In this document: one piece after another, positions 54,098 to 63,891 of the stretch
Layout: each line of letters begins with the position of its first letter
Numbering within the stretch: position 1 is the stretch's first letter
Source: Saccharospirillum alexandrii
Lineage (GTDB): Bacteria > Pseudomonadota > Gammaproteobacteria > Pseudomonadales > Natronospirillaceae
DNA length: 64,000 nt
NCBI RefSeq assembly: GCF_004000275.1
Contig: NZ_RCIP01000002.1
Span: 868,283-932,282, forward strand
Reading direction: 5' to 3'
Translations under genes and position numbers: made by a program
The notes under the pieces: model-generated
Told to the model about the DNA's origin: nothing
Seen by the model: only the letters and a program-made list of their open reading frames with translations
Databases searched by the model: none

Positions 54098-55111
54098 ATG
54101 TCAACGTACTTCCACCGAGAGCAATTCACCGGATCCTTGGCAGAATCCATTACGCAACTGGTACCAGCAGCAAAGCACGGTCGTCACCTGGCACATCAGG
54201 TAGACCGCATCTACTTCATCAGTTGTGGTGCACCCAACCGGATAATGCTCGGGCTGCAGTACTGGGTGGAACATCTCAGCAACAGCCTGGAAGTCCGTCG
54301 TTACTTTCCAGCCGAGTTCATGCAGATGGCCCCTCCGCGTTTGGATGAAAGAACACTGGTAGTCATGGCATCCAAGTCCGGTACCACTAGCGAAACCGTT
54401 GAATTAGCCGAATACCTTCTAGGCAAGCCCTGCCTCACCGTCGCAGTAACCCAAACTGAAGATTTGCCACTGGCTAGAGCTGTCTCCGACACATTCTTAC
54501 TGGGGCCTACCGAAGAAGCCTATTTTGGCTGCTTCATGGTGCTCCAGGCCCTGATCGGAGGCTTGTTAGCCGAGCGCGAAAAATGGCCTCATGAATCAGA
54601 ACTTCTTAGCTCTCTTGAACATCTACCAGAAGCCTTGGCGGATGCCGCCATTGAACAGGATGAGCGTGCCCGAAACATTGCGCATGCCATCAAGAATGAC
54701 AAAGTCATCTATCACCTGGCGTCAGGGCCCATGTTTACAGCAGCGTATGTTCTTGGTGTTTGCATTCTAGCCGAGAGCCAATGGCTGCATAGCATCCCGC
54801 TGGAAGCGGCTGAGTTTTTCCATGGTCCATTCGAGTCATTCGATGACGCCACCGCCGCCATATTGTATTTGGGAGAAGACCCTAGCCGACCTCAGATGGA
54901 ACGGGTGGAGCGTTTTTGCAAGCGCTTTGTCGGCCGAGCAGAAGTATATGACGCCAGAACATTTCCAATGAAAGGCATTTCCTCTTCAGTCAGAGCCATA
55001 CTCGCCCCTTACATTGTGGGCTTCGCGGCGGAACGCATCGCGGTGCATCTGGCAGAACTCAACGAACAACCACTAACAACACGTCGTTACATGTGGAAAC
55101 TGGAGTACTGA
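54098..55111 (+). CDS. SIS-domain deglycase, FrlB type, locus 2
   Basis: This 337-residue protein has the same two-SIS architecture as the protein at 51598: RIYFISCGAPNRIMLGLQYW and TLVVMASKSGTTSETVELAE in the first domain, VIYHLASGPMFTAAYVLGV and AAEFFHGPFESF in the second, with C-terminal YMWKLEY. It should cleave a 6-phosphorylated fructosyl-amine to glucose 6-phosphate and the amine. AGAGGG precedes the ATG. It is the first gene of an operon of six. Confidence 0.88.
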   Translation: MSTYFHREQFTGSLAESITQLVPAAKHGRHLAHQVDRIYFISCGAPNRIMLGLQYWVEHLSNSLEVRRYFPAEFMQMAPPRLDERTLVVMASKSGTTSETVELAEYLLGKPCLTVAVTQTEDLPLARAVSDTFLLGPTEEAYFGCFMVLQALIGGLLAEREKWPHESELLSSLEHLPEALADAAIEQDERARNIAHAIKNDKVIYHLASGPMFTAAYVLGVCILAESQWLHSIPLEAAEFFHGPFESFDDATAAILYLGEDPSRPQMERVERFCKRFVGRAEVYDARTFPMKGISSSVRAILAPYIVGFAAERIAVHLAELNEQPLTTRRYMWKLEY

Positions 55112-55112
55112 G

Positions 55113-55973
55113 ATGGTTAGCGTATTAGGCCTGGGCGATAACACTATCGATGTTTACCTTGATGAAGCTCTGGGCTTTCCAGGTGGCAATGCCGTCAATG
55201 TCTCTGTTTTCTGCAGTCGACTGGGAGCCCGTTCAGCCTATTTAGGTGCCGTTGGTGATGACATCCACGGGGAGCGTCTACTTGCCAGCCTAGCTCGAGA
55301 ATCCGTTGATGTATCGCGATGCCAGACCGTGAAAGGAAATAATGCATGGGCTTGTGTCGAAAACAATCATGGTGACAGGCGCTTCTTGGGCAGCGACGCC
55401 GGTGTTTGCAAGCGATTGGAGCTTTCTCCCGCTATTCAAACATATATATCGCAGTTCGACGCTGTCCATACCAGTACTTATAGCGGGCTAGACCAGCGCC
55501 TTCCAGAGCTACACGGAGCTTGCAAGAAGCTGAGTTATGACATTTCAGATGACTGGACTGACAGGCAATTACGTGCCGTTTGCCCTTATGTCGACATCCT
55601 ATTCATCTCGGCAAGCGATCAATCAGAACTCGAGTGTCAGCTGCTTGCACAGAGATGCCTTGATCTGGGCGCCCACCAGGTTGTAATGACACGAGCCGGG
55701 CAAGGCTCAATGGCCTTTACGACCGAAATTAGCGCCAAACAGCCTGCAGTAGAAACCACAGTTGTAGACACAATGGCTGCAGGCGATGGTTTCATCGCCG
55801 CTTATCTAACGGCAAGCTTGGCCGGTAAGACACTCGACCAGTGCTTGTCCGAAGGGGCCGTATACGCAGCTCAGGTTTGTCGCGAAGAAGGGGGTTTCGG
55901 GCACCGCTTTTCAATATCGCCAGAATTTCATGAAAGACTCACCAAAGAATTCAGAGGCGAAAAATCCATCTGA
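55113..55973 (+). CDS. PfkB-family kinase, FrlD type, locus 2
   Basis: This 286-residue protein has SVLGLGDNTIDVYLDEALG, FPGGNAVNVSVFCSRLGAR, YLGAVGDDIHGERL, LSYDISDDWTDRQL and VVDTMAAGDGFIAAYLTAS. The catalytic motif reads AAGD rather than the usual GAGD, but the base Asp is kept. The ribosome site GGAG overlaps the end of the SIS gene. It would phosphorylate the imported Amadori compound before cleavage. Confidence 0.87.
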   Translation: MVSVLGLGDNTIDVYLDEALGFPGGNAVNVSVFCSRLGARSAYLGAVGDDIHGERLLASLARESVDVSRCQTVKGNNAWACVENNHGDRRFLGSDAGVCKRLELSPAIQTYISQFDAVHTSTYSGLDQRLPELHGACKKLSYDISDDWTDRQLRAVCPYVDILFISASDQSELECQLLAQRCLDLGAHQVVMTRAGQGSMAFTTEISAKQPAVETTVVDTMAAGDGFIAAYLTASLAGKTLDQCLSEGAVYAAQVCREEGGFGHRFSISPEFHERLTKEFRGEKSI

Positions 55974-55997
55974 AAATTTCAACCGAGGAGAATGACA

Positions 55998-56780
55998 ATG
56001 CTTGCAAACAAAACAATCAAAATGATGACTCTCGCAGGTTCACTACTACTGTCTTCATATGCTATTGGGGAAACACTGCGGTTTGGAGTAGACGCAAACT
56101 ACCCCCCTTTTGAATATAAGAATCCTGATGGCAGCCTGGGTGGCTTCGACATCGATTTGGGAGAGGCCATCTGCGACGAGCTTGACGTGGAGTGCGTCTG
56201 GGTAGAAAACAGCTTCGACGGCATGATTCCAGCCTTAAAAGTACAGAAATTCGATGCCATTTTGTCTGCTCTTTCAATTACCGAGCAACGCAAGCAGGAA
56301 ATCGCATTCAGCAGCATGCTATACAACACCCCCGGATTTCTGGTTGCTGAAAAAGGCTCTTCATTGACGGACAACCCTGAGGATCTGGCCGGGAATGAGG
56401 TAGGGGTGATCCAGGGGTCAGTATTTGAAACCTACGCCAAGGAGTATTGGCAGCCTGAAGGCGTGCGGATTACTTCTTATGAAGACTCAGAACAGGCATA
56501 CACCGACCTGGTTTTCGGTCGGCTAGACGCCGTATTGGATGATGGCGTTGTGCTGCAGCAGGCCTTTCTTGACAAACCCCAGGGAGCCGGATTTGAGTTC
56601 GTAGGGGATCGTGTTTATGACGAGGAGATCTTTGGGCCAGGTACCGGTATTGGCTTACGCAAGGAAAACACCGAACTAAGAGAACGCATCAACACTGCGA
56701 TTTCCGCAATTCGTGAAGACGGAACCTATGATGAATTGGCATCGAAATATTTTGATTTCGACGTTTATAGCTTCGACTAA
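55998..56780 (+). CDS. Polar amino acid/opine-type ABC solute-binding protein
   Basis: The ATG at 55998 has GAGGAG 7 nt upstream; the ATG at 55992 is too close. The 260-residue protein has a signal peptide ending LSSYAIG. Its type-II family-3 binding fold (HisJ/OccT-like) includes LRFGVDANYPPFEYKNPDGS, GGFDIDLGEAICDELD, SALSITEQRKQEIAFS and GTGIGLRKENTELRERINTA. Related proteins bind basic amino acids or opines, which suits an import system for fructosyl-amino acids. Confidence 0.92.
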   Translation: MLANKTIKMMTLAGSLLLSSYAIGETLRFGVDANYPPFEYKNPDGSLGGFDIDLGEAICDELDVECVWVENSFDGMIPALKVQKFDAILSALSITEQRKQEIAFSSMLYNTPGFLVAEKGSSLTDNPEDLAGNEVGVIQGSVFETYAKEYWQPEGVRITSYEDSEQAYTDLVFGRLDAVLDDGVVLQQAFLDKPQGAGFEFVGDRVYDEEIFGPGTGIGLRKENTELRERINTAISAIREDGTYDELASKYFDFDVYSFD

Positions 56781-56817
56781 CACTAGTGGTATCAGTATAT
56801 TCCGGGAGAACTAGCTA

Positions 56818-57504
56818 ATGTTGTACGGCTACGGCACAGTCATACTACAGGGCACGTTGACGACCATAAACCTGGCGGTTTTATCGGTCACAATCGCCAT
56901 TGGAATCGGACTTGGTGTAGCCTGCTGCAAGCTATTTGCTCCCGGTTGGGCAAGGATGCTCGCCTCCCTATATACCACACTCATCCGTGGTGTCCCTGAT
57001 CTGGTTCTGATGCTACTCATTTTCTATGGCATTCAAAGTCTATTTAACGAAGTCACGGGATTACTACAAACTGAGATCGTTAACATTGATCCCTTTTCCG
57101 CAGGGGTGCTAACGCTTGGTTTTATATACGGGGCCTACTTCGCCGAAACTTTCCGTGGTGCCTTTATGATGGTACCCAAGGGACAACTCGAATCTGGTTT
57201 GGCATTCGGTTTCAGCCCATGGCAAGTATTTCGGCTAATTCTCTTTCCCCAAATGATGCGCCATGCTCTACCTGGGATCGGCAACAACTGGCAAATCACG
57301 CTTAAGGCAACAGCTTTGGTTTCGATCATAGGTTTGGCTGATCTGGTACACGCCACCCAGGCTGCCGGTAAGGCGACCTATCAGTTTTTGACCTTTTCAC
57401 TGTTAGCTGCGGCTATTTACCTCATGTTAACGACGATATCAAACCTATTGCTCCGGTATCTTGAGCGTCGCTACTCTATTGGCATAAAGCAGTATTCGAT
57501 ATGA
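56818..57504 (+). CDS. ABC amino acid permease (HisQ/ArtQ type)
   Basis: This 228-residue protein has five membrane segments and the family words TLIRGVPDLVLMLLIFYGIQ, FIYGAYFAETFRGAFMMVPK and GQLESGLAFGFSPWQVFRLI. It is one half of the channel, coupled to the next gene by a four-base overlap (ATGA). Confidence 0.93.
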   Translation: MLYGYGTVILQGTLTTINLAVLSVTIAIGIGLGVACCKLFAPGWARMLASLYTTLIRGVPDLVLMLLIFYGIQSLFNEVTGLLQTEIVNIDPFSAGVLTLGFIYGAYFAETFRGAFMMVPKGQLESGLAFGFSPWQVFRLILFPQMMRHALPGIGNNWQITLKATALVSIIGLADLVHATQAAGKATYQFLTFSLLAAAIYLMLTTISNLLLRYLERRYSIGIKQYSI

Positions 57505-58250
57505 TTGATATAATTAAAGAGTATGGTCAGGCATTCTTGTGGACTGATGGGTATCAGTTTACTGGTATCGCAGTTACCTTGTTTCTACTGGTCATAACAC
57601 TGGTCTTCGGGTTCATTCTATCCATCCCCCTGGCTGTAGGCCGATTATCTAAAAATCGTTTTATTGCGCTTCCAATCTGGTTATTCTCGTATGTCTTCCG
57701 GGGCACGCCATTCTTCGTCCAATTGTTGGTTATCTACACCGGCATATACACCCTGGGGTTTGTCCGGGAAAGTGATTTTCTTGACTGGTTTTTTAGCAGC
57801 GGCTACCGGTGTGCACTACTGGCGCTGGTACTCAATACTACCGCCTACACCATCGAAATTTTCGCCGGTGCTATTCGCTCTCTACCCCACGGCGAAATCG
57901 AAGCTGCCAAAGCCTATGGGTTTTCTGGCTACAAGCTGTATCGGTGTATCGTATTGCCCGCTGCACTACGACAAGCCTTGCCGGCCTACAGCAACGAGGT
58001 CATCCTGGTCCTACACGCTACCTCCCTCGTTTTTACGGTTACGGTACCTGATATATTAAAAGTAGCACGTGATGCAAACTCAGCTACTTATCAGTCCTTT
58101 GCTGCTTTTGGTACTGCCGCGCTAATATACCTCGCTTTGTCTTTCATACTGGTAGCACTCTTCAATCGCGCGGAGAAGCGCTGGCTGGCTCATTTAAGGC
58201 CCATGGAAACAAGTACCAAGACAAACCCTGATAGGTTAGCTAGCATATGA
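57501..58250 (+). CDS. ABC amino acid permease (HisM/ArtM type)
   Basis: This 249-residue protein has five membrane segments with SYVFRGTPFFVQLLVIYTGI, LNTTAYTIEIFAGAIRSLPH and GEIEAAKAYGFSGYKLYRCI. It pairs with the HisQ-type permease. Its stop overlaps the ATPase start. Confidence 0.93.
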   Translation: MIDIIKEYGQAFLWTDGYQFTGIAVTLFLLVITLVFGFILSIPLAVGRLSKNRFIALPIWLFSYVFRGTPFFVQLLVIYTGIYTLGFVRESDFLDWFFSSGYRCALLALVLNTTAYTIEIFAGAIRSLPHGEIEAAKAYGFSGYKLYRCIVLPAALRQALPAYSNEVILVLHATSLVFTVTVPDILKVARDANSATYQSFAAFGTAALIYLALSFILVALFNRAEKRWLAHLRPMETSTKTNPDRLASI

Positions 58251-59014
58251 CTGAGATATTGAGAGTAACTGGCCTGAGCAAATCATTTGGCCAGCATCAG
58301 GTTCTTCGAAATGTGTCTTTGTCCGCAAAGAAGTCCGATATTATCTGCCTAATTGGTTCTTCTGGTTCTGGTAAAAGCACATTCCTTCGATGCTTGAATT
58401 TCCTGGAGAGACCAAACAAAGGTTGCATGTTCCTGAACGATCAGTCTATTGAATTGGTGCGTGGTGACAATGATGAGCTTACTGTTCGCAACAATGGTCA
58501 GCTGCGCTGGTTACGTAGCAGACTTTCAATGGTCTTTCAGAACTTTAACCTTTGGCCTCATATGACAGTTTTAGAAAATGTTGTGTTAGCTCAACAGCAT
58601 GTGCTGCGACGGACAGAAAAGGTTGCTGTTAACGTAGCCCAGTCATGTCTGAAGCGCGCCGGCTTCGATGATACTTTTCATAATTACTACCCGGCTCATC
58701 TTTCAGGCGGTCAACAGCAGAGGGTCGCGATTGCTAGAGCGCTAGCAATGGAACCTGATATTCTACTCTTTGACGAACCCACATCAGCGTTGGATCCTGA
58801 ATTAGTTGGCGACGTTTTGAACACGATGAAGAAACTCGCCGAGGAAGGCACGACTATGATCCTGGTCACGCATGAAATGGATTTTGCGCGGCATGTAGCA
58901 GACCACGTTCTCTTTCTACACCAAGGAGAAATTGAAGAATACGGGTCTCCAGATAAGATATTCAACAACCCCACGAGTGAACATTTGAAGCGTTTTCTGG
59001 ATAAGGTATCATAA
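58247..59014 (+). CDS. ABC amino acid transporter ATPase (HisP/GlnQ type)
   Basis: This 255-residue protein has Walker A GSSGSGKST, Q-loop VFQNFNLWPHMTV, the ABC signature LSGGQQQRVAIARALAM, Walker B ILLFDEPTSALDP and H-loop LVTHEMDFARHVADH. It energises uptake in locus 2. Locus 1 has no ATPase gene of its own, but this one belongs to a different ABC class and is unlikely to serve CUT1 permeases. Confidence 0.96.
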   Translation: MTEILRVTGLSKSFGQHQVLRNVSLSAKKSDIICLIGSSGSGKSTFLRCLNFLERPNKGCMFLNDQSIELVRGDNDELTVRNNGQLRWLRSRLSMVFQNFNLWPHMTVLENVVLAQQHVLRRTEKVAVNVAQSCLKRAGFDDTFHNYYPAHLSGGQQQRVAIARALAMEPDILLFDEPTSALDPELVGDVLNTMKKLAEEGTTMILVTHEMDFARHVADHVLFLHQGEIEEYGSPDKIFNNPTSEHLKRFLDKVS

Positions 59015-59125
59015 TAGTGAATTTATCGAATCCCATTAAAGCTATCCAAAATTAACGGGAAGTCTCTTTGGCCTTTTATATTCCCTTTTTATTTAAAACC
59101 ATGTCTTAGAACCTGCATCAAGAGA

Positions 59126-59773
59126 CTAGGTTTGATTAATTCTCGACTTGAAAGAGTCTGAATGCAGAGAAAAAGTTCCAGATAGCAACTCATATGTAAT
59201 CGGTCTGTTTAAGTACCCCCTTAGCACTGCCCACCGCTTGCCTGGGTACTTCTCCTTTCGCGTGCCGACAAGGACCTCTGACACCAGCTCGTGTTCCACA
59301 AAGTGATCTATCTGCTCGTTATTACTACCCGACCGGTAGGTAAATAGCTCTTTTCCGCACACTCCAGGGGTTTCATCAATCTGCACCAACAGTCTCAGCT
59401 GCGCAAATGAGTTGATCCCGTTATTCCTTAGTAACGTCAACCATCGTAAAAGATGGCCTCTGTCATCAATATCAGGTGCCTCTCGGGCCATTAAGCGATT
59501 CAGATGGAAGCGCCCTTTCGCAGCCAATGCATAGCCGGCCGGGGCGCCAGAGAGTCGTTTTGAGCTTCTCTGGAACTCGCTGAGTTGATTTTTAATCAGC
59601 CCGTTCACGGCCACTAATCCCAGTTGAGCACGGCGATAGCCAGACCCTGTACTGTAGAGCTCATTAACCGTAAGTGGTCCTTCCGCGTCATACAGCCTGA
59701 ATAGAGCCTGCAATACACCCAGGGCCGCCAGGTAATGCATGTCCAGATAGTCTCGATTGGGAAAGCCGATCAT
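59126..59773 (-). CDS. Hypothetical protein, possible winged-helix regulator
   Basis: This 215-residue soluble protein has two regions that could be winged helices (LAALGVLQALFRLYDAEGPL, then TVNELYSTGSGYRRAQLGLV, and later INSFAQLRLLVQIDETPGVC followed by GKELFTYRS). No clear family is recognised; the second part has the rhythm of a MarR-like repeat (AQLRLLVQI..TPGVCGKEL). No ribosome site precedes the ATG. It lies between the locus 2 operon and nadC. Confidence 0.55.
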   Translation of the reverse strand: MIGFPNRDYLDMHYLAALGVLQALFRLYDAEGPLTVNELYSTGSGYRRAQLGLVAVNGLIKNQLSEFQRSSKRLSGAPAGYALAAKGRFHLNRLMAREAPDIDDRGHLLRWLTLLRNNGINSFAQLRLLVQIDETPGVCGKELFTYRSGSNNEQIDHFVEHELVSEVLVGTRKEKYPGKRWAVLRGYLNRPITYELLSGTFSLHSDSFKSRINQT

Positions 59774-59961
59774 TCACAAAAAAGCATAGCCAATTGTTGG
59801 TAAGAAGTGCATCCTCAATCAGTCAAGAGCTGCGAAAAATCGTGGTCCGCGTGGATACAGGCCTAAGCAAGACCAATAGCTCTGAGTTAATCGCTGCTGC
59901 AAAGCACGATTAGCACGGCCTGCTTCATCCCTCGTCTCTTGTCCGGTCTCATATAATATGA

Positions 59962-59986
59962 AAACCACGGTCCCAAGCGTGGGACC
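59962..59986 (-). terminator. Probable terminator after nadC
   Basis: GGTCCCA and TGGGACC form a perfect 7-bp stem with a 4-nt loop (59969-59986). In the minus direction it is followed by GTGGTTTTC. It is 28 bp beyond the nadC stop. Confidence 0.6.
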
Positions 59987-60013
59987 TTTAACACGGACGT
60001 GTCTCTCACCCAT

Positions 60014-60886
60014 TCATTGATTGCATGGAGCGCTTGGCACAACTGTCAAACGCATCGACAAGTCGATCGCCGCTACATCCTTGGTTAATGTCCCCATAGA
60101 AATGAAATCAACACCGGTTTGTGCAATGTCAACCAGTGACTCGTCGTTCACCCCTCCGGACGCCTCTATTTTTATCTGTCCTGCTGCAAGCGCCACCGCA
60201 TTTCTGGTTTCATCCAGAGAGAAGTTATCCAGCATGACAATGTCTGCACCGGCGTTAAGAGCCTCTTGAAACTCCACCAGGGTTTCCGCTTCGACTTCAA
60301 CAATAGTCGTTGGGTTCATTGTGCGTGCCAGGGCTACTGCCTGTTGAATTCCACCACTGGCAGCAATGTGATTCTCCTTTATCAGGTAGGCGTCATAGAG
60401 TCCCATCCTGTGACTTTTTGCGCCACCGCATGTCACGGCGTATTTCTGAGCAAGACGCAAGCCCGGCAGCGTTTTTCGAGTGTCGAGTAACGTCACACCG
60501 GTACTGGAAACTCTTTCAACAAAATGGGCAGCCCGCGTCGCCGTAGCAGACAGCAGTTGCAAAAAATTCAAGACCACACGCTCTGCCGACAGCAAGGACC
60601 GGGCGTTACCCTGAAGCGTCAGTAGTGTCTCATTGGGCTCCACCCTGTCCCCGTCTTCTACATGCCAGTTGACCGTAACCGAGGGGTCCAGCTGAGCAAA
60701 CACCTCCTCGACCCAGGCCGTACCACAAACAACCGCTGACTCACGCGTAATAACGGTAGCCGTTGCAGTGCTTTGCTCCGGGATCAGTGCTGCGTTGATA
60801 TCACCATTGGCTATATCTTCGGCCAGCGCATCTGAAACATTGGTTTTAATGGCAGCGACAAGCGCTGCCGGTTCAATCGAATACAT
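60014..60886 (-). CDS. nadC: Nicotinate-nucleotide pyrophosphorylase (quinolinate phosphoribosyltransferase)
   Basis: This 290-residue protein matches NadC throughout: [94 protein letters not shown] and [20 protein letters not shown]. It converts quinolinate and PRPP to nicotinate mononucleotide with CO2 release. GAGG precedes the ATG. No nadA or nadB is adjacent. Its neighbour across a divergent promoter is a phthalate-type aromatic cluster, where a second QPRT gene has a known precedent (ophE of Burkholderia cepacia DBO1), phthalate being a quinolinate analogue. Confidence 0.94.
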   Translation of the reverse strand: MYSIEPAALVAAIKTNVSDALAEDIANGDINAALIPEQSTATATVITRESAVVCGTAWVEEVFAQLDPSVTVNWHVEDGDRVEPNETLLTLQGNARSLLSAERVVLNFLQLLSATATRAAHFVERVSSTGVTLLDTRKTLPGLRLAQKYAVTCGGAKSHRMGLYDAYLIKENHIAASGGIQQAVALARTMNPTTIVEVEAETLVEFQEALNAGADIVMLDNFSLDETRNAVALAAGQIKIEASGGVNDESLVDIAQTGVDFISMGTLTKDVAAIDLSMRLTVVPSAPCNQ

Positions 60887-61055
60887 AAATCCTCACACTA
60901 AACATGAATATCTGACGACGTCAGACAACGATGAGCTACCACAGCAAACTCCTGCACATAGCGCCCCGGTGCCGATTCAGACTTGCAATGATCGCCTATT
61001 TTAGTAACACTGCCAACATTCTTAGATATATAAGTTTATTTGGAGGTTGCATCCC

Positions 61056-62024
61056 ATGGCCCATCCGCTCCTTGATCTACCGGTTACCCTCTCAGCCAGG
61101 ACGACGATTGCCAGCGGCATTGTTCAGTTTGAGTTTACCGCCCAAAACGATGTCGTATTGCCGGTAGCCGAAGCGGGTGCGCACATCCGGATACAAGTAC
61201 CTAATGGCGAAGAGCGGCAATACTCCCTGTGTCAGGGACCTGACACAACGGACCGTTATATCATCGTTGTTAAATATGAAGCGGATGGCAAAGGCGGCTC
61301 TCGCAGCCTCATCGATGACAGTCAGGTAGGAGATCCTTTTATGATTTCTGCACCGATCAACGACTTTCCGCTGACCGGCAACCCTAGCCGCTATGTTTTT
61401 ATTGCCGGGGGTATTGGCATCACTCCACTATACTCGATGATTCAAACACTGATCCAGACCAGTACCAAGCCCTGGAAACTCTATTATCTAAGTCGCCATG
61501 CCGAGGAAACCGCCTTTTTGGATGAGCTTGGCAGTTCCGAATTCCGTGGAAAGGTTACCCTTCACCACAGCGAGGGAAAAGCAGATAACCGTTTTGACCT
61601 GTGGCCGGTCCTTGAGCAGCCCAAAGGAGCCTATCTGTACTGTTGTGGCCCGCGTGCGTTGATGGAGGAAGTCCGCGACATGTCCGGGCACTGGTCGCCC
61701 AGCAGTGTCCATTTCGAAGATTTTGGCGCCAGCGACGCCGCTCACCAACCCGATGATCAGCCTTTCGAGGTGCAGATTAAGGGGCAGGAAGACGTCATCA
61801 CCGTCGGTACCGACCAAACACTGCTCGAGGCCTTGGCCAAGTACGGGCTAGACGTGCCCTCGTCCTGCGAAAGCGGTACCTGCGGTACCTGCCGCTGTGA
61901 CTTGCTAAAAGGCGAAGGCGATCACCGTGATCTGGTATTGAGCGAACAGGAGCAGGAACGCTACATCATGCCCTGCGTTTCCCGGGCTCTCAGCCCGCGC
62001 CTGGTCATCGGCTTACCAGAATGA
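61056..62024 (+). CDS. Phthalate-dioxygenase-reductase-type flavin/[2Fe-2S] oxidoreductase
   Basis: The ATG at 61056 has GGAGG 9 nt upstream, giving 322 residues, the length of phthalate dioxygenase reductase. It has an FMN domain (RQYSLCQGPD), an NAD domain (YVFIAGGIGITPLYSM, YCCGPRALMEEV) and a C-terminal plant-type ferredoxin with C-x4-C-x2-C (SCESGTCGTCRCDLLKGE) plus a later Cys (MPCVSRAL). It passes electrons from NADH to a Rieske oxygenase; the oxygenase gene is not in the window. Its stop overlaps the next start. Confidence 0.9.
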   Translation: MAHPLLDLPVTLSARTTIASGIVQFEFTAQNDVVLPVAEAGAHIRIQVPNGEERQYSLCQGPDTTDRYIIVVKYEADGKGGSRSLIDDSQVGDPFMISAPINDFPLTGNPSRYVFIAGGIGITPLYSMIQTLIQTSTKPWKLYYLSRHAEETAFLDELGSSEFRGKVTLHHSEGKADNRFDLWPVLEQPKGAYLYCCGPRALMEEVRDMSGHWSPSSVHFEDFGASDAAHQPDDQPFEVQIKGQEDVITVGTDQTLLEALAKYGLDVPSSCESGTCGTCRCDLLKGEGDHRDLVLSEQEQERYIMPCVSRALSPRLVIGLPE

Positions 62025-63223
62025 CGGCGGTTGAACCACTGCGCGTTGGCATTGCGGGCCTCGGACGGGGCTTCATGTTGCTGTTACCGACTCTGGCAGC
62101 CCACCCTAACATCCGTCTGGTCGCCGCGACCGACCCCAGAGACGATGCTCGGGCCCGATTTGAAGCCGACTTTCAGGGTCGGACCTACACGTCCTTTGAG
62201 GCCCTGTGCAAGTCCCCGGAGGTTGAGGCCATTTATATCGCTTCGCCTCATGCACTGCATCGGGAACAAGTCGAATGCGCTGCTCGCTGGGGCAAGCATG
62301 TCCTGGTGGAAAAACCCATGGCGCTGTCACTGACCGACTGCCAGGCGATGATCGATGCCATGCACGATGCCAAGCGATGGTTACTGGTAGGGCACAGCCA
62401 CAGTTTCGACACACCTTATTTGCGCACGGCAGAATTGATACGCTCAGGCGAATTCGGGGCCGTGCGCATGATTCAGGCCATGAACTTTACGGACTTTCTG
62501 TACCGGCCGCGTCGCCCGGAGGAATTGGACACCACTCAGGGCGGTGGTGTCGTATACAGCCAGGCGGCTCACCAGGTGGACATCGTACGATTGCTGGGTG
62601 GCGGTGAAGTCACCCGGGTAATGGCACAAACCGGGCGCTGGGACCCTCAGCGGCCTACCGAAGGTGCTTACAGCGCTCTACTGACGTTCTCTAATGGCGC
62701 TTTTGCCTCCCTGACCTACAGTGGTTATGCACATTATGACAGCGACGCCCTGCTCGACTGGCATGGAGAACTGGGTCAGCAACGTACTACGGGGGACTAT
62801 GGCAAAGCCCGCAAAGCGCTGGCTATGATTGAATCACCCGAAGCCGAAGCAGTACTAAAAAATCAACGCGCTTACGGCAACACCCTGGGCTTGTCTGACA
62901 CCTCCTTGCAAGGCATTGGTCACAATCATTTTGGCTTTGTGCTCGCCTGCTGTGATTCAGCAGACCTGAAACCCGGACCGAAAGGCGTTGAAGTCTATGG
63001 TCACACCGCGCACCGTACTTTACCCTTAGCCCAACCCGATATTCCGAGGCGAGAAGTGCTCGACGAATGGGTGGCCGCAGTGCGCGACAACCAAGCACCC
63101 ATCCACTCCGGAGCCTGGGGGCTGGCCACCATGGAAGTATGCTTCGCGCTGCTCGAATCGGCGAGAACCGGTCAGGCAGTCGATCTGTTTCACCAGTGCC
63201 CCGTCGCCCCTCAGAAGGGGTAA
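62021..63223 (+). CDS. Gfo/Idh/MocA-family dehydrogenase, probable phthalate-dihydrodiol dehydrogenase
   Basis: This 400-residue protein has an N-terminal NAD(P) fold (LRVGIAGLGRGFMLLLPTLA), the EKP motif (WGKHVLVEKPMALSLTDC) and a C-terminal Gfo/Idh/MocA domain with GGGVVYSQAAHQVDIVRLLG carrying the usual His. Homologues in phthalate pathways oxidise cis-4,5-dihydro-4,5-dihydroxyphthalate to the catechol. The four-base overlap with the reductase gene and the aldolase-type gene downstream support an aromatic-acid pathway. Substrate is inferred. Confidence 0.85.
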   Translation: MTAVEPLRVGIAGLGRGFMLLLPTLAAHPNIRLVAATDPRDDARARFEADFQGRTYTSFEALCKSPEVEAIYIASPHALHREQVECAARWGKHVLVEKPMALSLTDCQAMIDAMHDAKRWLLVGHSHSFDTPYLRTAELIRSGEFGAVRMIQAMNFTDFLYRPRRPEELDTTQGGGVVYSQAAHQVDIVRLLGGGEVTRVMAQTGRWDPQRPTEGAYSALLTFSNGAFASLTYSGYAHYDSDALLDWHGELGQQRTTGDYGKARKALAMIESPEAEAVLKNQRAYGNTLGLSDTSLQGIGHNHFGFVLACCDSADLKPGPKGVEVYGHTAHRTLPLAQPDIPRREVLDEWVAAVRDNQAPIHSGAWGLATMEVCFALLESARTGQAVDLFHQCPVAPQKG

Positions 63224-63245
63224 TTCACCTGTAAGGAAGTACGAG

Positions 63246-63758
63246 ATGGCAATTAACAGTAGCCGGGAAACGCAGAGTGTTTTGCAACATTGGCATCGCG
63301 ACGTACCCAATGACCGCATGGCTCACATGGTGCGGGATGCCAGTCGCTTGCTGGCAAAAAGCTTGCAAAGTCGCCTTGCTAACCATGGTGTAAGCTTTGG
63401 ACACTGGTCATTCTTGCGAATTCTATGGGTGACCGAGGGGCTCACGCAGCGCGAACTCAGTGAAGAAGCCGGTGTGATGGAGCCGACTACGTTTACCGCA
63501 CTTAAAGCGATGGAAGCCAATCAGTTGATTGAGAGGCGTCACCTCAATGGCAATCGGCGCAAGCTGCACATTTTTCTCACCGACAAAGGGCGGGCACTGA
63601 AAGACGTACTGACACCGCTAGCCGAAGACGTTAACCGGGTCGCTCTGGCAGGAGTGTCCGAGGCCGACCGCACGACCACACGCAATACGTTGCTAGCAAT
63701 GATCGACAACCTCGCCATCGACAATGCAGCCGACAGTGAGGTCAACGGCCATGAGTAA
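63246..63758 (+). CDS. MarR-family regulator
   Basis: This 170-residue protein has the MarR winged helix: FGHWSFLRILWVTEGLTQRE, LSEEAGVMEPTTFTALKAME, then RRHLNGNRRKLHIFLTDKGR as the wing (about 48-120). AAGGAAG precedes the ATG. It lies within the aromatic cluster and probably controls it in response to an aromatic acid. Confidence 0.93.
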   Translation: MAINSSRETQSVLQHWHRDVPNDRMAHMVRDASRLLAKSLQSRLANHGVSFGHWSFLRILWVTEGLTQRELSEEAGVMEPTTFTALKAMEANQLIERRHLNGNRRKLHIFLTDKGRALKDVLTPLAEDVNRVALAGVSEADRTTTRNTLLAMIDNLAIDNAADSEVNGHE

Positions 63759-63891
63759 CCTCGGATGTTATACCGAACTAAGCGGTTGCCGGCCTGGTGT
63801 CAGCACACCGCAACCTTAACCCTTGCGTATCGGGACTGGCGGGCCTTTCCCTACTGGACTCCGGACGACTACAGCCAAGAGGCACAAAACA

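Noticed and set aside
59819-60013. 64-codon minus-strand frame after nadC
   Set aside because: Runs through the nadC terminator hairpin; composition not protein-like.
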